Below, piece after piece: positions 42,800-52,069 of a DNA stretch of 64,000 nt. The notes beneath the pieces are model-generated. The model was not told where the DNA came from. It ran no database searches and saw only the letters and a program-made list of their open reading frames with translations. Origin of the DNA: Aquirufa ecclesiirivi (GTDB lineage: Bacteria; Bacteroidota; Bacteroidia; Cytophagales; Spirosomataceae); contig NZ_JAANOP010000003.1 of NCBI RefSeq assembly GCF_011250515.1, positions 1-64,000 of the forward strand. The letters are read 5' to 3'. Made by a program: the position numbers and the translations under genes. Numbering within the stretch: the first letter of the stretch is position 1; each line of letters opens with the position of its first letter.

Positions 42800-45175
42800 T
42801 TAAAACGAGAAATTATACGTTACTGCTGGAACGAATGAACCAATAATAGATAATTGTACGGCCTCAGTTTGGGCTGAGTTTGTTTCGTTAGGCCGGGTAT
42901 ACACTGAAAAAGGATTTTTCCTGTTGTATAAGTTATATACCGAGAATACCCATTCAGAACTTCCTTTTCCGAATAGGCCCTTCTTATTTTTCTTGGTTGC
43001 AGAAATATCTAATCGATGATAATCTGGTACACGAATATTGCCTCGAGTTCCAGGTATTGTTTGCGGATAAGCGATACCTTCATACACATATTTTTGTATG
43101 GGAATAGAATAAGGAACTCCAGTGATATAGGCAAAATTGGCTCCAAATGACCACTTTTCATTTAAAGCATATTGACCTATTAAATTTAAGGTATGCGTCC
43201 TATCGTATCGACTGGTATACCATTCATTATTATTAATACCATCAATTTTACGCTCCGTTCTAGCTAAGGTATAACTCACCCAGCCTGTCAGTTTACCAAC
43301 ATTCTTTTTTACAAAAACTTCCAATCCATACGCACGTCCATCACCAAACAATAGATCCTTTTCAAAATAAGGGTTTAAAAATAAATTAGCTCGGTCTGCG
43401 TAATCAATTTGATTTTGCATCTTTTTATAATATACCTCTACCGAAGCCTCATAATCATTCCCATTTTCTCCATAGTTCTTAAAAAATCCCAAAGCTACTT
43501 GATCGGCAATTTGAGGTTTGATATTGTTCGTTGAACTTGTCCATACATCCAATGGCGTAGATGCAGCGGTGTTTGACATTAAATGAACATATTGCGATAA
43601 ACGATTGAAGCTAGCTTTTATCGATGAAGCCTCATTCAAGGTCCAATTCAAAGCCAAACGTGGCTCAAAATTTCCATAAGACGCAATAACTTGATCTGGA
43701 TTTACTTTGTTTATCTGTAACACATATCCGGAAGGATTTTGCGCCGACATCGGTACTGGTATTCTATTGTAATATTCCCCATCTAAACTTTGATAATCAT
43801 AATGGGAATATCTTAACCCGTATTGAGCTGAAAAATCTGGAGAAAATTTCAATTCATTTCCCACGTAGAAAGAGGTTTCTAATCCTCTTTTATTGGCTTG
43901 ACCAAACTCCCTTTTTTCACCTATCGAAGAAGCAACCGCCTTTCCAGGTTTAAATTCATAAGATAGAATTTGACCACCAAAGGTCAAGGTATTGTCTGGA
44001 GTAATATAATAGGTGAAATCTGGCTTAAAACTTAAATTAACAATATTGGAAGTCCACCGAAAGGAATCATTCGGTCTTTTATTTTCTAAATCAGAATCCA
44101 ACAAATAATCATAATTACTATAGAAACTAGTGGCGTTTAAAAACAATTTATTGGAGAAAACGTGGTTCCATCTAGCAGACAAAGTCCCATTTCCCCAATT
44201 AAACCCAAATCCAGTACCAAATACATCTCTTCCAAAATAGCCAGATAAAAACACGGTGTTTTTAGAATTGATATTGTAATTGACTTTAGCAGTTAAATCA
44301 TAAAAATTAAATTGAGCATTTGCATTATTTCCAGTAAGAAAAGGTTTGGCCAAAATATCTATATAGGATCTGCGAGCTGCCACGATAAATGATGCTTTAT
44401 CTTTAATCAAGGGCGCTTCAACGGAAAGACGAGAAAATATAACCCCAATTCCACCATTCACTTCCAACTTTTTGGTATTTCCTTCTTTCATTTTCACATC
44501 CAGAATAGAAGAAACGCGACCACCATATTGAGCAGGAATTCCTCCTTTAAAAAGCTTTACGTCTTTTACTGCATCTGGATTAAATACAGAGAAAAAACCA
44601 AATAAGTGGGAAGAGTTATATACCGGGGCATCATCCATCAAAACCAAGTTTTGGTCTACTCCTCCCCCTCGAACATTGAATCCAGAGGCTCCTTCACCTA
44701 CTGTACTCACTCCTGGTAATAATTGAATCGCTCTAACCAAATCTACTTCTCCCAATAAGGCAGGAATTCGTTTGATCGTTTTTATGTCAATTTTATTAAC
44801 CGACATCTCAATGCTCTTAACATTTTCATCCACAGCCTTGGCTGTTACACGAACCTCGGCTAATTCACTATCGGCAGGTTTTAATTCGATAGAAAACTGC
44901 TGAGCCTGATTTGAAAATTGGATTTTCTTCTCGACTCGCTCATAGCCTGTATAAGAAAATACTAAGGTATATTCTCCTGGAGCTAAGGTTAAACTGTAAA
45001 ATCCATAGGTATTACTTTGATTTCCGACCTTGAGCTCTTTTACATATACATTCGCTCCAATCAATCCTTCTCCATTGGAACTGTCTTTAATATAACCGCT
45101 TAAAGTAGCTTTTTGTGCATATAATGTACTGCAAAACAGACTTAATAGAATACTAATGAGATATCGAAATTTCAT
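42800..45175 (-). CDS. TonB-dependent receptor paired with DUF4249
   Basis: The 791-residue protein has a signal peptide (1-20, ending LYAQ), a CarboxypepD_reg domain with LSGYIKDSSNGEGLIGANVY, a plug with LLPGVSTVGEGASGFNVRG and PAQYGGRVSSILDVKMKEG, and a barrel ending in Tyr-Asn-Phe-Ser-Phe. The frame reaches 45307, but the first 44 codons lie in a promoter-like A+T-rich region and lack a signal peptide, so the ATG at 45175 is preferred. With the DUF4249 lipoprotein it forms a receptor/lipoprotein pair of unknown ligand. Confidence 0.93.
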   Translation of the reverse strand: MKFRYLISILLSLFCSTLYAQKATLSGYIKDSSNGEGLIGANVYVKELKVGNQSNTYGFYSLTLAPGEYTLVFSYTGYERVEKKIQFSNQAQQFSIELKPADSELAEVRVTAKAVDENVKSIEMSVNKIDIKTIKRIPALLGEVDLVRAIQLLPGVSTVGEGASGFNVRGGGVDQNLVLMDDAPVYNSSHLFGFFSVFNPDAVKDVKLFKGGIPAQYGGRVSSILDVKMKEGNTKKLEVNGGIGVIFSRLSVEAPLIKDKASFIVAARRSYIDILAKPFLTGNNANAQFNFYDLTAKVNYNINSKNTVFLSGYFGRDVFGTGFGFNWGNGTLSARWNHVFSNKLFLNATSFYSNYDYLLDSDLENKRPNDSFRWTSNIVNLSFKPDFTYYITPDNTLTFGGQILSYEFKPGKAVASSIGEKREFGQANKRGLETSFYVGNELKFSPDFSAQYGLRYSHYDYQSLDGEYYNRIPVPMSAQNPSGYVLQINKVNPDQVIASYGNFEPRLALNWTLNEASSIKASFNRLSQYVHLMSNTAASTPLDVWTSSTNNIKPQIADQVALGFFKNYGENGNDYEASVEVYYKKMQNQIDYADRANLFLNPYFEKDLLFGDGRAYGLEVFVKKNVGKLTGWVSYTLARTERKIDGINNNEWYTSRYDRTHTLNLIGQYALNEKWSFGANFAYITGVPYSIPIQKYVYEGIAYPQTIPGTRGNIRVPDYHRLDISATKKNKKGLFGKGSSEWVFSVYNLYNRKNPFSVYTRPNETNSAQTEAVQLSIIGSFVPAVTYNFSF

Positions 45176-45372
45176 TGAATTAGATGATTGAACACTTGAG
45201 TATTTTGAATAATACAAAGATAAACCTACAAAGTGACAATAAAGTTTCAAAAACTGATAATCTGAAAATAAGAGCGAATTAATTTTTTTAAATAATTTCG
45301 GTAACATATTGCCGATTAGTTTTTATTTTAATTTTTTATACTACTTTTACATCACAATCAAGAGAGAAATCG

Positions 45373-45579
45373 ATGGACTTGAAAATTTTTGGCGAAATCA
45401 TCCGAGAAAAAAGAAGCGCACTTCGACTGAATCAAGACGAATTGAGTGAAAAAAGCGGAGTTGCCATTAAAACAATTCATTCCATTGAATTAGGAAAAGG
45501 AAATCCTGCTATCAAAACCATTCTCCGATTGTTTGACATATTGGAACTAGATTTAATCGTCATAGCCTCTAAACCTTAA
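45373..45579 (+). CDS. Small XRE-family DNA-binding protein
   Basis: The 68-residue product is a single HTH_3 domain: IIREKRSALRLNQDELSEKS then GVAIKTIHSIELGKGNPAIKTILR, with a C-terminal helix (LDLIVIASK). It resembles HipB-like antitoxin regulators, but no HipA-type toxin gene follows. The neighbour is the NagB fusion gene, 9 bases downstream, so it may regulate amino-sugar use, which is inference. Transfer or remnant status is not indicated by the sequence. Confidence 0.85.
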   Translation: MDLKIFGEIIREKRSALRLNQDELSEKSGVAIKTIHSIELGKGNPAIKTILRLFDILELDLIVIASKP

Positions 45580-45588
45580 TTTTTTACC

Positions 45589-47490
45589 ATGGAACAAGCC
45601 ATTAGTTTTGAAAGAGTACCCACGCGTATTTATTCAGATTCAGAAAAAGCTTCCAAAGCTGTTGCACAGGAAATTGCCTCATTGATTCGTGAAAGAGCCA
45701 AAGAAAAGAAACCTGCTGTCTTAGGATTAGCGACGGGATCATCACCTAAAAAGGTGTATCAAGAATTAATTCGTATGCACAACGAAGAAGGATTAAGCTT
45801 CAAAAATGTAATCACCTTTAATTTGGATGAATATTACCCGATGGAGCCGGATGCCATTCAAAGTTATGTTCGCTTTATGAAGGAACAATTGTTTGATCAT
45901 GTCGACATAGCCATAAATAACATCAATATTCCTGATGGAACACTGGCCATTGAAAAAATTCCAGAATTTTGTCGGGATTACGATGAAAAAATCACAAAAC
46001 TTGGTGGTTTAGATTTTCAATTATTGGGAATTGGCAGAAACGGACATATTGGTTTTAACGAACCAGGTTCTTTGATCAATTCTAAAACCCGCTTGATGAC
46101 CTTAGATATCAGTACTAAAATCGATGCCGCGATTGATTTTGGTGGTCTAGAAAAAGTACATAAGAAGGCCATCACCATGGGTATCGATAAAATCATGCAT
46201 GCTAAACGTGTGATTTTACTAGCATGGGGTGAGCATAAAGCAGAAAGTGTGGCACGTGCCGTCGAAGGTCCGGTAACTTCCGATATTCCTGCGTCTTATT
46301 TGCAGCAACATAACAATGCGACTTTCATCTTAGATGAAACAGCTGCTGCTGCATTAACTCGCATCAAAACACCCTGGGTGGTAGATTCCGTGATTTGGGA
46401 TCGTAAAATGATTAAAAAAGCGGTAACTCATTTGGCATTGCAATTGGATAAACCTGTTCTAAAATTAACTAGTAAGGATTATAATGAGCATGGGCTTTCA
46501 GAATTACTATCACTTTATGGTCAGGCTTATGATATCAACATAGAAGTATTCAATTACTTACAACACACTATTACGGGTTGGCCAGGTGGAAAACCCAATG
46601 CCGATGATACCCATCGACCAGAAAGAGCTTTCCCAGCGAAAAAGAAGGTCATCATTTTTAGTCCACACCCAGATGATGACATCATCTCCATGGGAGGTAC
46701 ATTCCAGCGATTGCATGACCAAGGACATGATGTGCATGTGGCCTACCAAACGACGGGCAATATTGCTGTTGCGGATGATGAAGCCCTTCGTTTTGCCGAG
46801 TTTGTCGTTGATTTCAATGAAAAGTTTGAAAACTCCAATCCCAAAGCCAATAAGATTTATAAAGAGGCTGTCCGTTTCCTTAAAAGCAAACGTGATTCTG
46901 AAATTGATATTCCTTCGGTGAGAGAAATCAAAGGGTTAATCCGAAAAGGAGAAGCTAAAAACACGTGCCGCTTTGTAGGTATTAAAAAAGAAAATACCCA
47001 TTTCTTAGAAATGCCATTTTATGAAACTGGTACGGTTCGTAAAAATCCGATTGGCGAAGAAGATGTACAAATCATCATGGAATTGATTGAAGAAATTCAG
47101 CCTCACCAAATTTATGCTGCAGGCGATTTAGCCGATCCGCATGGAACGCATAAAGTATGTTTAGATGCCATCCTAGAGGCAGTACAGCGCTTGAAGCACC
47201 GTGAATACATGAAAAATTGCTGGGTATGGCTCTACAAAGGTGCTTGGGCTGAGTGGGATATCGATCAAATTGAAATGGCTGTACCTATGTCGCCCGATCA
47301 AGTATTCCAAAAGCGTATGGGTATTTTTAAACACCAATCTCAAAAAGATGGTGTGGTATTCCAAGGAGATGACTCCCGCGAATTTTGGCAAAGAGCGGAA
47401 GAGCGAAACCGTGGTACAGCAAGTATTTACAATAAATTAGGACTAGCGGAATACGAAGCCATGGAAGCATTCGTTCGCTGGAGATTTTAA
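45589..47490 (+). CDS. nagB: Glucosamine-6-phosphate deaminase fused to a PIG-L-type deacetylase
   Basis: Residues 1-260 are NagB, which converts glucosamine-6-phosphate to fructose-6-phosphate: VLGLATGSSPKKVY, Asp80-Glu81 in FNLDEYYPM, and GIGRNGHIGFNEPGS with His153. A linker of about 90 residues leads to a PIG-L/LmbE-type zinc hydrolase (from about 350) with HPDDD at residues 360-364. The second part ends in a conserved region including DLADPHGTHKVC. This architecture is common in Bacteroidota. The PIG-L part may deacetylate an amino-sugar or assist the deaminase; its substrate is not established. Nine bases follow the XRE gene stop. Confidence 0.95.
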   Translation: MEQAISFERVPTRIYSDSEKASKAVAQEIASLIRERAKEKKPAVLGLATGSSPKKVYQELIRMHNEEGLSFKNVITFNLDEYYPMEPDAIQSYVRFMKEQLFDHVDIAINNINIPDGTLAIEKIPEFCRDYDEKITKLGGLDFQLLGIGRNGHIGFNEPGSLINSKTRLMTLDISTKIDAAIDFGGLEKVHKKAITMGIDKIMHAKRVILLAWGEHKAESVARAVEGPVTSDIPASYLQQHNNATFILDETAAAALTRIKTPWVVDSVIWDRKMIKKAVTHLALQLDKPVLKLTSKDYNEHGLSELLSLYGQAYDINIEVFNYLQHTITGWPGGKPNADDTHRPERAFPAKKKVIIFSPHPDDDIISMGGTFQRLHDQGHDVHVAYQTTGNIAVADDEALRFAEFVVDFNEKFENSNPKANKIYKEAVRFLKSKRDSEIDIPSVREIKGLIRKGEAKNTCRFVGIKKENTHFLEMPFYETGTVRKNPIGEEDVQIIMELIEEIQPHQIYAAGDLADPHGTHKVCLDAILEAVQRLKHREYMKNCWVWLYKGAWAEWDIDQIEMAVPMSPDQVFQKRMGIFKHQSQKDGVVFQGDDSREFWQRAEERNRGTASIYNKLGLAEYEAMEAFVRWRF

Positions 47491-47500
47491 AACCAAGCTT

Positions 47501-50425
47501 CTAAACCAAAGCCTCAAATAAGATTTCGGCGGTATGCTTCGCTCTGCGTTGCGTACCGTCGTGAATCTGGTGACGGCAACTAGTTCCGGATGCCGCAATA
47601 ATCACTTCAGGTGCTTGCGCACGTACTGTTGGAAACAAGACCAATTCCCCAATTTGCATCGACAGATCATAATGTTCCTTTTCATATCCGAAAGAACCTG
47701 CCATACCACAACATCCCGAAGGAATTAATTGAACTTCATAATTAGCTGGCAAGGATAATGCTTTCTTGGCAGGCACTAAAGAGCTAATGGATTTTTGCTG
47801 GCAATGTCCATGTAATTTAATTAATCGCTTTTCCTGCGTAAACTGATTGGTAGAAATCCGTTTAGCCTCCAATTCTTTGGCAATAAATTCTTCCAACAAC
47901 AAGGCATTTTTAGCCAATTGTTTGGATCGATCTACCCAAGCCTCTGAAACTAAATCCGGATATTCATCCCGAAAGGTTAATAATGCGGAGGGCTCAATAC
48001 CCACCAAGGGCACATCCTGGCTCACTAAATCACTCCATAATTCCACATTTTTCTGAGCTAATTCCTTGGCTTCATCCAACATTCCTTTTGACAAAAATGA
48101 TCTGCCTGAGATTGGATGATCCAATGTTCTAACTTCATAGCCCAATGCTTCCAAAAGCAAAACTGCCTTACGCCCCACTTCGGCATCATTGAAATTAGTA
48201 AATTCATCTACAAACAAAAACACAGCTTTGCTAGATGAAATACTAGGTCTATTTTTCAACCAAGCTTTTAAAGTTTGATTGGCTAATAAAGGCATGGTAC
48301 GGTTTGGATGAAAACCTACTATCTGATTAGCAATCCTACGTAAAAACGGAGTGCCCATGACTAAATTATAAGCAAATGGAATTTTAGAGGCCAAAGATGA
48401 AATACTTGAAAAGTGACCTACTAACCAACTCCGAATAGGTAATCCTTTTTCTTTTTGGTATTGGTATAAAAACTCCATCTTTAATTTTGCCACATCCACA
48501 TTGGATGGACATTCGGATTTACATCCTTTACAAGCCAAGCACAAATCCATAACCTCTTTAATCTCTTCATGTGCGAATCGATTTTCTTGAGGTGAACGGG
48601 TTAAAAATTCACGAAGAATATTGGCTCTGGCACGCGTCGTTTCTTTTTCATTTCGAGTTGCCATAAAAGATGGACACATCGTGCCACCAGAAACGGGCGT
48701 TTTGCGGCAATCACCCGAACCATTGCATTGTTCTGCGTGCTGCAAAACATCTTGATCTTGGTATCGAAACGCCGTTTTGAATTCGGGTGTTATTTGACCA
48801 GCCTCATAACGCAAAAAGCTATCCATAGGAGGAGTATCCACAATTTTATTGGGATTAAAAATCCCTTTGGGATCCCACCATGATTTCAACTCACGCATCA
48901 ATTGATAATTGGATTCACCGACCATCCAAGGGATAAACTCGCCTCGAAGTCTTCCATCTCCATGTTCTCCTGATAAGGAACCTTTGTATTTCTTGACTAA
49001 ACGGGCTATTTCCTCTGCAATATGTCGGAACATCTTATGCCCCTCTTGTGTCTTTAAATTGATGATAGGCCTTAAATGCAATTCGCCTGAACCCGCATGA
49101 GCGTAATGCACACAATACAAATTATTTTCAGAAAGTATTTCGTTGAATTCCGCAATAAATGCAGGCAAATCATTCACATCGACCGCCGTATCTTCAATGA
49201 CCGCTACTGCTTTTTCATCGCCTGGTAAATTAGACAATAAACCCAAGCCTGCTTTTCGCAAATCCCACACTTTCTTGACATTTTCCCCTGTGACACAAGG
49301 AAAATGATAACCCAGATTCTGCGCTAACATCGCTTTTTCAACTTCCTTGGCTTGTGCAGCTAATTCATTGGGGTCTTCCGAACGTAGTTCTACTACTAAA
49401 ATAGCCCCTGGGTCACCCTCCACAAAAAAACGATTCTGTCTTTGTTCAGGATTTGCTTTGGTACATTCTAAAATATAGTGATCCATCAATTCAGAGGCCG
49501 ATGGATTAAATTTCAAAGCAATTAAATTAGCTCGTAAAGCTTCATCAATGGTATTAAAATGCGCACAAACTAATCCTAAATGAGCAGGAGGAAGCTTATC
49601 CACATGCAATTTTATTTTGGTAGCAAAACAAAGTGTACCCTCCGAGCCTGCCAGTAATGCGCAAAAATTAAATGGAGCTTTCGTGGAATCAAAAGCATCC
49701 GAATTTAATAACATATCAACTGCGTAACCTGTATTTCTCCGATGTATACTCGGTTTGGGAAATTCATCTTGTATTTCTTGCTGTCTTTGGGGATTAGAAA
49801 GAGCTTCCAATGTTTTAGCATAGATATCGTGTAATCGAGTACCTTCATTCAGACCTTTCAGGGTTTCAAAAGGGTTTTCTGAATTAAAGTGGACCAAAGT
49901 CCCATCCGATAAATACCCTTCTACTTCCAGCACATGGTCACGAGTAGAACCATATACAACGGAATTGGAACCACAAGAATTATTTCCCAACATACCACCG
50001 ATCATAGCACGGTTGGCTGTAGATGTTTCTGGCCCAAAAAACAAACCTTGCTTTTTTAATTCCACATTCAAGACATCCCGAACTACGCCTGGTTCCACCC
50101 ACACATATGACTCTTCTTGATTGATTTCTAAAATACGATTAAAAAACTTAGACACATCCACAATCAAAGCCTTCCCTACCACTTGACCAGCTAAAGATGT
50201 ACCCGCTGTTCTTGGAATCAAAGGCAAAGCATGCTGATCGGCGAATCGAATGATGGTTTCTAAATCCTGCTTGGTTTCTGGAATAACAACACCCAAAGGC
50301 ATTTCACGATATGCGGATGCGTCCGTGGCATACAAAGTACGCATGACCGTATCTGTGTATAATGATCCTTGAATTTTCTCAGCCAATTCAGCTAAGACTG
50401 GTGTTGTTTCAACAGTTGAAAGCAT
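47501..50425 (-). CDS. FAD-linked oxidase/Fe-S fusion dehydrogenase (D-lactate/glycolate type)
   Basis: The 974-residue fusion combines a PCMH FAD domain (about 25-260: PRTAGTSLAGQVVGKALIVD, GGMLGNNSCGSNSVVYG), the FAD-oxidase C domain (about 270-510, with GSGELHLRPI and GSLSGEHGDGRLRGEF) and an Fe-S half. The latter contains CNGSGDCRKTP, then CLACKGCKSECPSNVD, and C-terminal CCGMAGSFGYEKEHYD, the CCG domain of the GlpC/GlcF type. Similar fusions oxidise D-lactate or D-2-hydroxyacids and pass electrons to quinone. The gene converges on nagB with 10 bases between stops. The exact substrate is inferred only at family level. Confidence 0.92.
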   Translation of the reverse strand: MLSTVETTPVLAELAEKIQGSLYTDTVMRTLYATDASAYREMPLGVVIPETKQDLETIIRFADQHALPLIPRTAGTSLAGQVVGKALIVDVSKFFNRILEINQEESYVWVEPGVVRDVLNVELKKQGLFFGPETSTANRAMIGGMLGNNSCGSNSVVYGSTRDHVLEVEGYLSDGTLVHFNSENPFETLKGLNEGTRLHDIYAKTLEALSNPQRQQEIQDEFPKPSIHRRNTGYAVDMLLNSDAFDSTKAPFNFCALLAGSEGTLCFATKIKLHVDKLPPAHLGLVCAHFNTIDEALRANLIALKFNPSASELMDHYILECTKANPEQRQNRFFVEGDPGAILVVELRSEDPNELAAQAKEVEKAMLAQNLGYHFPCVTGENVKKVWDLRKAGLGLLSNLPGDEKAVAVIEDTAVDVNDLPAFIAEFNEILSENNLYCVHYAHAGSGELHLRPIINLKTQEGHKMFRHIAEEIARLVKKYKGSLSGEHGDGRLRGEFIPWMVGESNYQLMRELKSWWDPKGIFNPNKIVDTPPMDSFLRYEAGQITPEFKTAFRYQDQDVLQHAEQCNGSGDCRKTPVSGGTMCPSFMATRNEKETTRARANILREFLTRSPQENRFAHEEIKEVMDLCLACKGCKSECPSNVDVAKLKMEFLYQYQKEKGLPIRSWLVGHFSSISSLASKIPFAYNLVMGTPFLRRIANQIVGFHPNRTMPLLANQTLKAWLKNRPSISSSKAVFLFVDEFTNFNDAEVGRKAVLLLEALGYEVRTLDHPISGRSFLSKGMLDEAKELAQKNVELWSDLVSQDVPLVGIEPSALLTFRDEYPDLVSEAWVDRSKQLAKNALLLEEFIAKELEAKRISTNQFTQEKRLIKLHGHCQQKSISSLVPAKKALSLPANYEVQLIPSGCCGMAGSFGYEKEHYDLSMQIGELVLFPTVRAQAPEVIIAASGTSCRHQIHDGTQRRAKHTAEILFEALV

Positions 50426-50440
50426 GAAATTAATATCTAA

Positions 50441-51106
50441 TTAGGAGCGCAATTTAACCAAACCTTGCGTGAGTAACAATTGGGCTAGAATATAAGTGGA
50501 CATCACCCAAAAGGAATTCCCTGGAAATGAATAATAAAACTTGTTTATAGCCAATAAACTATCAGAAACAACAAACAAGGTGGCTCCACTAAGTATACAT
50601 TGATAATTCCAACGAGAAACGCTGGATTTTCGTTGGGATGCAAACCAGAGCATCGTACCTAAACTAATGGCATAAATGATAACAGGAATGGCTAAAGCCA
50701 AGTTCATACTGGGCAAAAGAAGACTCAATAAGCCTATTACATATATTGAAACGATCAGGGTCATCCCATTTACGGGGCTCAACACTTTGCTAATTTGTTT
50801 CCTAAACATATCTATGTAAATCCATTGCATGATTAAAAAACCTCCAAGACCTAATTGAAAAAAAAGTGGACTGCTACCTGGGATCATCAAAAACACATCT
50901 CCCAACCAAGCAAAAAACAAGGCCAATAGAATAGTGGGTTTACGCTCAACATCGTTTGATGTAAAGACGTAGGCCATCAGCAACAACATAAGAGCTGGTT
51001 TGGCTACATAACGAATGTGAGCAAAAGAAGGAAAGAGCATAGGAATGATGACATCCATGAAGGCGGCAATTCCGTACAGCAACAAGAACAACCTTGGCTC
51101 TTTCAT
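50441..51106 (-). CDS. YhhN-family membrane protein (lysoplasmalogenase-like)
   Basis: The 221-residue protein has about eight hydrophobic helices and matches the YhhN/TMEM86 family, whose human member TMEM86B is a lysoplasmalogenase. Landmarks are KPALMLLLMAYVF, LFFAWLGDVFLMI, LGLGGFLIMQWIY and SGATLFVVSDSLLAINKF, with conserved Asp and Ser positions in the membrane. Whether bacterial versions have the same activity is not proven. It lies 15 bases downstream of the FAD/Fe-S gene's start and may be in the same minus-strand run. Confidence 0.88.
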   Translation of the reverse strand: MKEPRLFLLLYGIAAFMDVIIPMLFPSFAHIRYVAKPALMLLLMAYVFTSNDVERKPTILLALFFAWLGDVFLMIPGSSPLFFQLGLGGFLIMQWIYIDMFRKQISKVLSPVNGMTLIVSIYVIGLLSLLLPSMNLALAIPVIIYAISLGTMLWFASQRKSSVSRWNYQCILSGATLFVVSDSLLAINKFYYSFPGNSFWVMSTYILAQLLLTQGLVKLRS

Positions 51107-51111
51107 ATGTT

Positions 51112-52065
51112 TTATTTTACTAATTTACCTTCACAAATTTCTTGGTCAATGATGTAATTGGGTCGACTTTTTGATTGGAAAAAGATACGTAGAATATATT
51201 CCCCCAATATCCCAATGGCCAACAATTGTATCCCTCCAAACAAAATGATTACGAATAAGAGCGAGGTAAATCCTTCAATCACTTGACCAATGAATAATTT
51301 TTTAATAACAACATAAAAGAAGTAAATCAAAGAAGAGGAAATGGCCAAAAAACCCGCTGATGAGACAAATTTGATAGGGAATTCGCTGAAATTAAAAATC
51401 CCATTCAAGGCTAATTGTACGAGTTTTGAAAAGGTGTATTTGGAATCTCCAAATGCTCTCTCTTGTCGGTTATACGAAATCCCTACTTGCTTAAATCCTA
51501 TCCAAGTCCTCATACCCCGAATAAATCTGCTCTCCTCGGGCATTTGATTTAATATATCAACCACTTTCCTTCCCATAAAAGAGAAATCCCCACTATCCAA
51601 TGGAATATCGACATTGGCGATTTTCTTTAGAATTCGATAGAAAATAAAATAGGCCATTCGTTTATACCATGGTTCCTTACGTTTCTCTCGAACAGCGTAA
51701 ACTACCTCATATCCCTCCTGGTGTTTAGCATAAAATTCTTCTACCAATTCAGGGGGATCTTGTAAATCACCATCTAACACAAATACCCCTTCTGAGCCGC
51801 GCGCTACGGATAATCCAGCTGTTAATGCCAATTGATGTCCATGGTTACGGGATAATAAAACGACATGAAAGCGAGGGTCAGCTAAGGCTAATTGCTTCAA
51901 CATAGCACGCGAATTATCTCGGCTACCATCATCTATCAATACAGCTTCTAGTATAATGTTGGATTGATCCATAATCTTGGTCAATCGCTCTACAAGGGTA
52001 GGTAAATTACTTTCCTCGTTATAAACTGGAATCACGAAGGATACCTGGGGAATTCCATTTGTCAT
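51112..52065 (-). CDS. GT2 glycosyltransferase of the DPM1/GtrB type
   Basis: The 317-residue protein transfers a sugar from a nucleotide donor to a lipid carrier. The GT-A domain has SFVIPVYNEESNLPTLVERL, IDDGSRDNSRAML and GDLQDPPEL as its DxD-type motif; RNHGHQLALTAG and SGDFSFMGRKVVD also match. Two helices near residues 230 and 265 anchor it. The open frame begins at 52122, but that part lies inside the neighbouring gene; the ATG at 52065 gives MTNGIPQ and leaves a four-base gap. Together with the next gene it fits a lipid-linked sugar pathway. Confidence 0.92.
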   Translation of the reverse strand: MTNGIPQVSFVIPVYNEESNLPTLVERLTKIMDQSNIILEAVLIDDGSRDNSRAMLKQLALADPRFHVVLLSRNHGHQLALTAGLSVARGSEGVFVLDGDLQDPPELVEEFYAKHQEGYEVVYAVREKRKEPWYKRMAYFIFYRILKKIANVDIPLDSGDFSFMGRKVVDILNQMPEESRFIRGMRTWIGFKQVGISYNRQERAFGDSKYTFSKLVQLALNGIFNFSEFPIKFVSSAGFLAISSSLIYFFYVVIKKLFIGQVIEGFTSLLFVIILFGGIQLLAIGILGEYILRIFFQSKSRPNYIIDQEICEGKLVK

Positions 52066-52069
52066 GCGT

